A stretch of 64,000 nt of DNA from the NCBI GenBank assembly GCA_032622095.1, contig CP136061.1, positions 23,624,991 through 23,688,990 of the forward strand, read 5' to 3'. Below, piece by piece: positions 53,581 through 63,501 of this stretch. The stretch's first letter is position 1. The number at the start of each line of letters is the position of its first letter. This DNA is from Siphonodentalium dalli. Taxonomy: Eukaryota > Mollusca > Scaphopoda > Gadilida > Siphonodentaliidae. The position numbers and the translations under genes are program-made. Under the pieces are notes generated by a model that was not told where the DNA came from, did not search any database, and was given only the letters and a program-made list of their open reading frames with translations.

Positions 53581-56500
53581 AATACAACTCAGGGATTTAT
53601 GACTTTATCGAAGGATTTATGGCTCTAACCCAGAAATTCGTGATTACAACTCAGGGATTTATGACTTTTTTGAAGGATTTATGGCTCTAACCCGGAGATT
53701 CATGAATACAATTCTGGGATTTGTGACTTTTTCGATGGATTTATGGCTCTAACCCCGAGATTCATGACTACAACTCAGGGATTTATGACTTTTTCGAAGG
53801 ATTTGTGGTTATTACCCAGTGATTCATGAATACAACTCAGGGATTTATGACTTTTTCAAAGGATTTATGGTTCTAACCCAGAGATTCATGAATACAACTC
53901 AGGGATTTATGACTTTTTCAAAGGATTTATGGTTCTAACCCAGAGATTCATGAATACAACTCAGGAATTTATGACTTTTTCGAAGGATTTATGGCTCTAA
54001 CCCAGAGATTCTTGACTACAACTCAGGGATTTGTGACTTTTTCGAAGGATTTGTGGCTCTAACCCAGAGATTCATGAATACAACGCAGGGATTTATGACT
54101 TTTTCGAAGAATTTGTGGCTCTATCGCAGAGATTCATGAATACAACTCTGGGATTCATGACTTTTTCGAAGGATTTATGGCTCTAACCCCGAGATTCATG
54201 ACTACAACTCAGGGATTTATGACTTTTTGCGAAGGATTTATGGCTCTAACCCCGAGATTCATGACTACAACTCAGGGATTTATGACTTTTTCGAAGGATT
54301 TATGGTTCTAACCCAGAGATTCACGAATAGAACTCAGGGAGTTATGACTTTTTCGAAGGATTTATGGTTCTAACCCAGAGATTCATGAATATAACTCAGG
54401 GATTTATGACTTTTTCGAAGGATTTATGGTTCTAACCCAGAGATTCATGAATAGAACTCAGGAATTTATGACTTTTTCGAAGGATTTATGGCTTTAACCC
54501 CGAGATTCATGACTACAACTCAGGGATTTATGACTTTTTCGAAGGTTTTATGGCTCTAACACCGAGATTCATGACTACAACTCAGGGATTTATGACTTTT
54601 TCGAAGGATTTATGGCTCTAACCCCGAGATTCATGACTACAACTCAGGGATTTATGACCTTTTCGAAGGATTTGTGGCTCTAACCCAGAGATTCATGATT
54701 ACAACTCAGGGATTTATGACTTTTTCGAAGGATTTATGGTTCTAACCCAGAGAATCATGAATAGAACTCAGGGATTTATGACTTTTTCGAAGGATTTATG
54801 GCTCTAACCCCGAGATTCATGACTACAACTCGGGGATTTATGAGTTTTTCGAAGGATTTGTGGCTCTAATCCAGAGATTCATGAATACAACGCAGGGATT
54901 TATGACTTTTTCGAAGGATTTATGGTTCTAACCCAGAGATTCATGATTACAACTCAGGGATTTATGACTGTTTTGAAGGATTTATGGCTCTAACCCGGAG
55001 ATTCATGAATACAACGCAGGGATTTATGACTTTTTCGAAGGATTTGTGGCTCTAACCCCGAGATTCATGACTACAACTCAGGGAGTTATGACTTTTTCGA
55101 AGGATTTGTGGCTCTAACCCAGAGATTCAAGAATACAACGCAGGGATTTATGACTTTTTCGAAGGATTTGTGGCTCTATCGCAGAGATTCATGAATACAA
55201 CTCAGAGATTCATGACTTTTTCGAAGGATTTATGTCTCTAACCCCGAGATTCATGACTACAACTCAGGGATTTATGACTTTTTCGAAGGATTTATGGCTC
55301 TAACCCCGAGATTCATGACTACAACTCAGGGAGTTATGACTTTTTCGAAGGATTTATGGTTCTAACCCAGAGATTCATGAATAGAACTCAGGGATTTATG
55401 ACTTTTTCGAAGGATTTATGGTTCTAACCCAGAGATTCATGAATAGAACTCAGCGATTTATGACTTTTTCGAAGGATTTATGGTTCTAACCCAGAGATTC
55501 ATGAATAGAACTCAGGGATTTATGACTTTTTCGAAGGATTTATGGTTCTAACCCAGAGATTCATGAATACAACTCAGGGATTTATGACTTTTTCGAAGGA
55601 TTTATGGTTCTAACCCAGAGTTCATGATTACAACTCAGGGATTTATGACTTTATCGAAGGATTTATGGCTCTAACCCAGAGATTCGTGATTACAACTCAG
55701 GGATTTATGACTTTTTTGAAGGATTTATGGCTCTAACCCGGAGATTCATGAATACAATTCTGGGATTTGTGACTTTTTCGATGGATTTATGGCTCTAACC
55801 CCGAGATTCATGACTACAACTCAGGGATTTATGACTTTTTTGAAGGATTTGTGGTTCTTACCCAGTGATTCATGAATACAACTCAGGGATTTATGACTTT
55901 TTCAAAGGATTTATGGTTCTAACCCAGAGATTCATGAATACAACTCAGGGATTTATGACTTTTTCAAAGGATTATGGCTCTAACCCCGAGATTCATGACT
56001 ACAAGCCAGGGATTTATGACTTTTTCGAAGGATTTATGGCTCTAACCCAGAGATTCATGAATACAACGCAGGGATTTATGACTTTTTCGAAGGATTTATG
56101 GCTCTAACCCAGAGATTCATGATTACAACTCAGGGATTTATGACTTTATCGAAGGATTTTATATTAATATGGCTCTAACCCAGAGATTCATGTCTACAAC
56201 TCAGGGATTTATGACTTTTTCGAAGGATTTATGGCTCTAACCCAGAGATTCATGAATACAACGCAGGAATTTATGACTTTTTCGAAGGATTTATGGCTCT
56301 AACCCAGAGATTCATGAATACAACTCAGGGATTTATGACTTTTTCGAACGATTTTTGGCTCTAACCCAGAGATTCATGATTACAACTCAGGGATTTATGA
56401 CTTTTTCGAAGGATTTATGGTTCTAACCCAGAGATACATGAATAGAACTCAGGGATTTATGACTTTTTCGGAGGATTTATGGCTCTAACCCCGAGATTCA

Positions 56501-57827
56501 TGACTACAACTCGGGGATTTATGACTTTTTCGAAGGATTTGTGGCTCTAATCCAGAGATTCATGAATACAACGCAGGGATTTATGACTTTTTCGAAGGAT
56601 TTATGGTTCTAACCCAGAGATTCATGATTACAACTCAGGGATTTATGACTGTTTTGAAGGATATATGGCTCTAACCCGGAGATTCATGAATAGAACTCAG
56701 GGATTTATGACTTTTTCGAAGGATTTATGGCTCTAACCCCGAGATTCATGACTACAACTCGGGGATTTATGACTTTTTCGAAGGATTTGTGGCTCTAATC
56801 CAGAGATTCATGAATACAACGCAGGGATTTATGACTTATGCGAAGGATTTATGGTTCTAACCCAGAGATTCATGATTACAACTCAGGGATTTATGACTGT
56901 TTTGAAGGATTTGTGGCTCTAACCCCGAGATTCGTGACTACAACTCAGGAAGTTATGACTTTTTCGAAGGATTTATGGCTCTTACCCAGAGATTCATGAT
57001 TACAACTCAGGGATTTGTGACTTTTTCGAAGGATTTGTGGCTCTAACCCAGAGATTCAAGAATACAACGCAGGGATTTATGACTTTTTTGAAGGATTTGT
57101 GGCTCTATCGCAGAGATTCATGAATACAACTCAGGGATTCATGACTTTTTCGAAGGATTTATGTCTCTAACCCCGAGATTCATGACTACAACTCAGGGAT
57201 TTATGACTTTTTCGAAGGATTTATGGCTCTAACCCCGAGATTCATGACTACAACTCAGGGAGTTATGACTTTTTCGAAGGATTTATGGTTCTAACCCAGA
57301 GATTCATGAATAGAACTCAGGGATTTATGACCTTTTCGAAGGATTTATGGTTCTAACCCAGAGATTCATGAATAGAACTCAGGGATTTATGACTTTTTCG
57401 AAGGATTTATGGTTCTAACCCAGAGATTCATGAATAGAACTCAGGGATTTATGACTTTTTCGAAGGATTTATGGTTCTAACCCAGAGATTCATGAATACA
57501 ACTCAGGGATTTATGACTTTTTCGAAGGTTTTATGGTTCTAACCCAGAGATTCATGATTACAACTCAGGGATTTATGACTTTATCGAAGGATTTATGGCT
57601 CTAACCCAGAGATTTGTGATTACAACTCAGGGATTTATGACTTTTTTGAAGGATTTATGGCTCTAACCCGGAGATTCATGAATACAATTCTGGGATTTGT
57701 GACTTTTTCGATGGATTTATGGCTCTAACCCCGAGATTCATGACTACAACTCAGGGATTTATGACTTTTTCGAAGGATTTATGGTTCTAACCCAGAGATT
57801 CATGAATAGAACTCAGGGATTTATGAC
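53581..57827. repeat. About 4.2-kb block, copy 2 of the 14,747-bp offset duplication
   Basis: This is the partner of 38834-43080. Just left of 53581 the offset is 62 bp larger, because one monomer after CATCAATAC is missing here, a one-monomer in-register deletion. TTATTACCC near 53810 and GATTCGTGACTAC near 56932 are changes seen only in this copy. Confidence 0.82.
56161..56170. repeat. 71-bp monomer, insertion palindrome
   Basis: It lies 14,747 bp after 41414. The next monomer has CATGTCTAC instead of CATGACTAC. Confidence 0.9.
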
Positions 57828-60213
57828 TTTTTCGAAGGATTTATGGTTCTAACCCAGAGATTCATGAATAGAACTCAGGGATTTATGACTTTTTCGAAGG
57901 ATTTATGGTTCTAACCCAGAGATTCATCAATACAACTCAGGGATTTATGACTTTTTCGAAGGATTTATGGTTCTAACCCAGAGATTCATGATTACAACTC
58001 AGGGATTTATGACTTTATCGAAGGATTTATGGCTCTAACCCAGACATTCGTGATTACAACTCAGGGATTTATGACTTTTTTGAAGGATTTATGGCTCTAA
58101 CCCGGAGATTCATGAATACAATTCTGGGATTTGTGACTTTTTCGATGGATTTATGGCTCTAACCCCGAGATTCATGACTACAACTCAGGGATTTATGACT
58201 TTTTCGAAGGATTTGTGGTTCTTACCCAGTGATTCATGAATACAACTCAGGGATTTATGACTTTTTCAAAGGATTTAAGGTTCTAACCCAGAGATTCATG
58301 AATACAACTCAGGGATTTATGACTTTTTCAAAGGATTTATGGTTCTAACCCAGAGATTCATGAATACAACTCAGGAATTTATGACTTTTTCGAAGGATTT
58401 ATGGCTCTAACCCAGAGATTCTTGACTACAACTCAGGGATTTGTGACTTTTTCGAAGGATTTGTGGCTCTAACCCAGAGATTCATGAATACAACGCAGGG
58501 ATTTATGACTTTTTCGAAGGATTTGTGGCTCTATCGCAGAGATTCATGAATACAACTCTGGGATTCATGACTTTTTCGAAGGATTTATGGCTCTAACCCC
58601 GAGATTCATGACTACAACTCAGGGATTTATGACTTTTTGCGAAGGATTTATGGCTCTAACCCCGAGATTCATGACTACAACTCAGGGATTTATGACTTTT
58701 TCGAAGGATTTATGGTTCTAACCCAGAGATTCACGAATAGAACTCAGGGAGTTATGACTTTTTCGAAGGATTTATGGTTCTAACCCAGAGATTCATGAAT
58801 ATAACTCAGGGATTTATGACTTTTTCGAAGGATTTATGGTTCTAACCCAGAGATTCATGAATAGAACTCAGGGATTTATGACTTTTTCGAAGGATTTATG
58901 GCTTTAACCCCGAGATTCATGACTACAACTCAGGGATTTATGACTTTTTCGAAGGATTTATGGCTCTAACACCGAGATTCATGACTACAACTCTGGGATT
59001 TATGACTTTTTCGAAGGATTTATGGCTCTAACCCCGAGATTCATGACTACAACTCAGGGATTTATGACTTTTTCGAAGGATTTGTGGCTCTAACCCAGAG
59101 ATTCATGATTACAACTCAGGGATTTATGACTTTTTCGAAGGATTTATGGTTCTAACCCAGAGAATCATGATTAGAACTCAGGGATTTATGACTTTTTCGA
59201 AGGATTTATGGCTCTAACCCCGATATTCATGACTACAACTCGGGGATTTATGACTTTTTCGAAGGATTTGTGGCTCTAATCCAGAGATTCATGAATACAA
59301 CGCAGGGATTTATGACTTTTTCGAAGGATTTATGGTTCTAACCCAGAGATTCATGATTACAACTCAGGGATTTATGAGTGTTTTGAAGGATTTATGGCTC
59401 TAACCCGGAGATTCATGAATACAACGCAGGGATTTATGACTTTTTCGAAGGATTTGTGGCTCTAACCCCGAGATTCATGACTACAACTCAGGGAGTTATG
59501 ACTTTTTCGAAGGATTTGTGGCTCTAACCCAGAGATTCAAGAATACAACGCAGGGATTTATAACTTTTTCGAAGGATTTGTGGCTCTATCGCAGAGATTC
59601 ATGAATACAACTCAGAGATTCATGACTTTTTCGAAGGATTTATGTCTCTAACCCCGAGATTCATGACTACAACTCAGGGATTTATGACTTTTTCGAAGGA
59701 TTTATGGCTCTAACCCCGAGATTCATGACTACAACTCAGGGAGTTATGACTTTTTCGAAGGATTTATGGTTCTAACCCAGAGATTCATGAATAGAACTCA
59801 GGGATTTATGACTTTTTCGAAGGATTTATGGTTCTAACCCAGAGATTCATGAATAGAACTCAGGGATTTATGACTTTTTCGAAGGATTTATGGTTCTAAC
59901 CCAGAGATTCATGAATAGAACTCAGGGATTTATGACTTTTTCGAAGGATTTATGGTTCTAACCCAGAGATTCATGAATACAACTCAGGGATTTATGACTT
60001 TTTCGAAGGATTTATGGTTCTAACCCAGAGATTCATGATTACAACTCAGGGATTTATGACTTTATCGAAGGATTTATGGCTCTAACCCAGAGATTCGTGA
60101 TTACAACTCAGGGATTTATGACTTTTTTGAAGGATTTATGGCTCTAACCCGGAGATTCATGAATACAATTCTGGGATTTGTGACTTTTTCGATGGATTTA
60201 TGGCTCTAACCCC

Positions 60214-61833
60214 GAGATTCATGAATACAACTCAGGGATTTATGACTTTTTCGAAGGATTTGTGGTTCTTACCCAGTGATTCATGAATACAACTCAGGGA
60301 TTTATGACTTTTTCAAAGGATTTATGGTTCTAACCCAGAGATTCATGAATACAACTCAGGGATTTATGACTTTTTCAAAGGATTTATGGTTCTAACCCAG
60401 AGATTCATGAATACAACTCAGGAATTTATGACTTTTTCGAAGGATTTATGGCTCTAACCCAGAGATTCTTGACTACAACTCAGGGATTTATGACTTTTTC
60501 GAAGGATTATGGCTCTAACCCCGAGATTCATGACTACAAGCCAGGGATTTATGACTTTTTCGAAGGATTTATGGCTCTAACCCAGAGATTCATGAATACA
60601 ACGCAGGGATTTATGACTTTTTCGAAGGATTTATGGCTCTAACCCAGAGATTCATGATTACAACTCAGGGATTTATGACTTTATCGAAGGATTTTATATT
60701 AATATGGCTCTAACCCAGAGATTCATGACTACAACTCAGGGATTTATGACTTTTTCGAAGGATTTATGGCTCTAACCCAGAGATTCATGAATACAACGCA
60801 GGAATTTATGACTTTTTCGAAGGATTTATGGCTCTAACCCAGAGATTCATGAATACAACTCAGGGATTTATGACTTTTTCGAACGATTTTTGGCTCTAAC
60901 CCAGAGATTCATGATTACAACTCAGGGATTTATGACTTTTTCGAAGGATTTATGGTTCTATCCCAGAGATACATGAATAGAACTCAGGGATTTATGAGTT
61001 TTTCGAAGGATTTGTGGCTCTAATCCAGAGATTCATGAATACAACGCAGGGATTTATGACTTTTTCGAAGGATTTATGGTTCTAACCCAGAGATTCATGA
61101 TTACAACTCAGGGATTTATGACTGTTTTGAAGGATTTATGGCTCTAACCCGGAGATTCATGAATACAACGCAGGGATTTATGACTTTTTCGAAGGATTTA
61201 TGGTTCTAACCCAGAGATTCATGAATACAACTCAGGGATTTATGACTGTTTTGAAGGATTTATGGCTCTAACCCGGAGATTCATGAATACAACGCAGGGA
61301 TTTATGACTTTTTCGAAGGATTTGTGGCTCTAACCCCGAGATTCATGACTACAACTTAGGGAGTTATGACTTTTTCGAAGGATTTGTGGCTCTAACCCAG
61401 AGATTCAAGAATACAACGCAGGGATTTATGACTTTTTCGAAGGATTTGTGGCTCTATCGCAGAGATTCATGAATACAACTCAGAGATTCATGACTTTTTC
61501 GAAGGATTTATGTCTCTAACCCCGAGATTCATGACTACAACTCAGGGATTTATGACTTTTTCGAAGGATTTATGGCTCTAACCCCGAGATTCATGACTAC
61601 AACTCAGGGAGTTATGACTTTTTCGAAGGATTTATGGTTCTAACCCAGAGATTCATGAATAGAACTCAGGGATTTATGACTTTTTCGAAGGATTTATGGT
61701 TCTAACCCAGAGATTCATGAATAGAACTCAGCGATTTATGACTTTTTCGAAGGATTTATGGTTCTAACCCAGAGATTCATGAATAGAACTCAGGGATTTA
61801 TGACTTTTTCGAAGGATTTATGGTTCTAACCCA
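60214..61833. repeat. 1,620-bp tandem duplication, copy 1 (26 monomers)
   Basis: This is followed directly by copy 2. Comparing line by line I found no difference from 60214/61834 to 61881/63501 (1,668 bp). It contains one 61-bp monomer (60504), one 71-bp monomer (60696-60705), ACTTAGGG near 61354 and CAGCGATTTATG near 61728. The unit is 26 x 62 plus 9 minus 1. Confidence 0.92.
60696..60705. repeat. 71-bp monomer, insertion palindrome
   Basis: It belongs to copy 1 of the 1,620-bp tandem duplication. Confidence 0.9.
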
Positions 61834-63453
61834 GAGATTCATGAATACAACTCAGGGATTTATGACTTTTTCGAAGGATTTGTGGTTCTTACCCAGTGAT
61901 TCATGAATACAACTCAGGGATTTATGACTTTTTCAAAGGATTTATGGTTCTAACCCAGAGATTCATGAATACAACTCAGGGATTTATGACTTTTTCAAAG
62001 GATTTATGGTTCTAACCCAGAGATTCATGAATACAACTCAGGAATTTATGACTTTTTCGAAGGATTTATGGCTCTAACCCAGAGATTCTTGACTACAACT
62101 CAGGGATTTATGACTTTTTCGAAGGATTATGGCTCTAACCCCGAGATTCATGACTACAAGCCAGGGATTTATGACTTTTTCGAAGGATTTATGGCTCTAA
62201 CCCAGAGATTCATGAATACAACGCAGGGATTTATGACTTTTTCGAAGGATTTATGGCTCTAACCCAGAGATTCATGATTACAACTCAGGGATTTATGACT
62301 TTATCGAAGGATTTTATATTAATATGGCTCTAACCCAGAGATTCATGACTACAACTCAGGGATTTATGACTTTTTCGAAGGATTTATGGCTCTAACCCAG
62401 AGATTCATGAATACAACGCAGGAATTTATGACTTTTTCGAAGGATTTATGGCTCTAACCCAGAGATTCATGAATACAACTCAGGGATTTATGACTTTTTC
62501 GAACGATTTTTGGCTCTAACCCAGAGATTCATGATTACAACTCAGGGATTTATGACTTTTTCGAAGGATTTATGGTTCTATCCCAGAGATACATGAATAG
62601 AACTCAGGGATTTATGAGTTTTTCGAAGGATTTGTGGCTCTAATCCAGAGATTCATGAATACAACGCAGGGATTTATGACTTTTTCGAAGGATTTATGGT
62701 TCTAACCCAGAGATTCATGATTACAACTCAGGGATTTATGACTGTTTTGAAGGATTTATGGCTCTAACCCGGAGATTCATGAATACAACGCAGGGATTTA
62801 TGACTTTTTCGAAGGATTTATGGTTCTAACCCAGAGATTCATGAATACAACTCAGGGATTTATGACTGTTTTGAAGGATTTATGGCTCTAACCCGGAGAT
62901 TCATGAATACAACGCAGGGATTTATGACTTTTTCGAAGGATTTGTGGCTCTAACCCCGAGATTCATGACTACAACTTAGGGAGTTATGACTTTTTCGAAG
63001 GATTTGTGGCTCTAACCCAGAGATTCAAGAATACAACGCAGGGATTTATGACTTTTTCGAAGGATTTGTGGCTCTATCGCAGAGATTCATGAATACAACT
63101 CAGAGATTCATGACTTTTTCGAAGGATTTATGTCTCTAACCCCGAGATTCATGACTACAACTCAGGGATTTATGACTTTTTCGAAGGATTTATGGCTCTA
63201 ACCCCGAGATTCATGACTACAACTCAGGGAGTTATGACTTTTTCGAAGGATTTATGGTTCTAACCCAGAGATTCATGAATAGAACTCAGGGATTTATGAC
63301 TTTTTCGAAGGATTTATGGTTCTAACCCAGAGATTCATGAATAGAACTCAGCGATTTATGACTTTTTCGAAGGATTTATGGTTCTAACCCAGAGATTCAT
63401 GAATAGAACTCAGGGATTTATGACTTTTTCGAAGGATTTATGGTTCTAACCCA
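61834..63453. repeat. 1,620-bp tandem duplication, copy 2 (26 monomers)
   Basis: This is the identical partner of 60214-61833, with the 61-bp monomer at 62124, the 71-bp monomer at 62316-62325, ACTTAGGG near 62974 and CAGCGATTTATG near 63348. Past 63501 the sequence leaves the repeat and goes on to CAGAGTTCATG. Confidence 0.92.
62316..62325. repeat. 71-bp monomer, insertion palindrome
   Basis: It belongs to copy 2 of the 1,620-bp tandem duplication and is identical to the copy at 60696. Confidence 0.9.
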
Positions 63454-63501
63454 GAGATTCATGAATACAACTCAGGGATTTATGACTTTTTCGAAGGATT
63501 T

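Larger units (their letters stand above)
410..58641. repeat. 63-bp marker monomers (extra G, TTTTTGCGAAGG), 23 copies
   Basis: The extra G lies at 410, 3324, 4698, 7018, 9003, 11608, 13593, 15578, 17501, 19610, 21347, 24022, 25945, 28054, 29791, 33458, 35815, 39482, 44140, 45195, 50500, 54229 and 58639. The 22 intervals equal 47, 22, 37, 32, 42, 32, 32, 31, 34, 28, 43, 31, 34, 28, 59, 38, 59, 75, 17, 85, 60 and 71 monomers, once the known small indels in each interval are counted. The marker usually follows a monomer with ACTCTGGGATTC and precedes one with CACGAATAG and GGGAGTTATG. It is the best ruler for the higher-order structure. Confidence 0.93.

Noticed and set aside
41118-56107. The two 80-codon frames (41118-41360 and 55865-56107) as a duplicated small gene
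   Set aside because: They are the same repeat in the two copies of the 14,747-bp offset duplication. The extra length comes from joining TTTTTCAAAGG to the GGATTATGG monomer, with a GTG start. Identity reflects the DNA duplication, not selection on protein.
731-62262. Open frames of 60-80 codons on the plus strand, with similar proteins rich in FMTF, GFM and SKDL
   Set aside because: The frame cycles through all three phases over three monomers, and one phase has TAA (CTCTAA) and TGA (TCATGA), so an ordinary start gives only about 23 codons. Each longer frame depends on a length-variant monomer (lost or gained base) that skips one stop, or on a GTG/TTG start. There is no codon bias, no ribosome-binding or promoter context and no conserved ends, and the frames rise and fall with the block copies.
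4080-62325. The 9-bp insertion in 71-bp monomers as a transposon footprint or target-site duplication
   Set aside because: No element or flanking direct repeat of a typical kind is seen, and all copies are in one monomer lineage. A single small insertion or slippage event in AT-rich DNA explains it.
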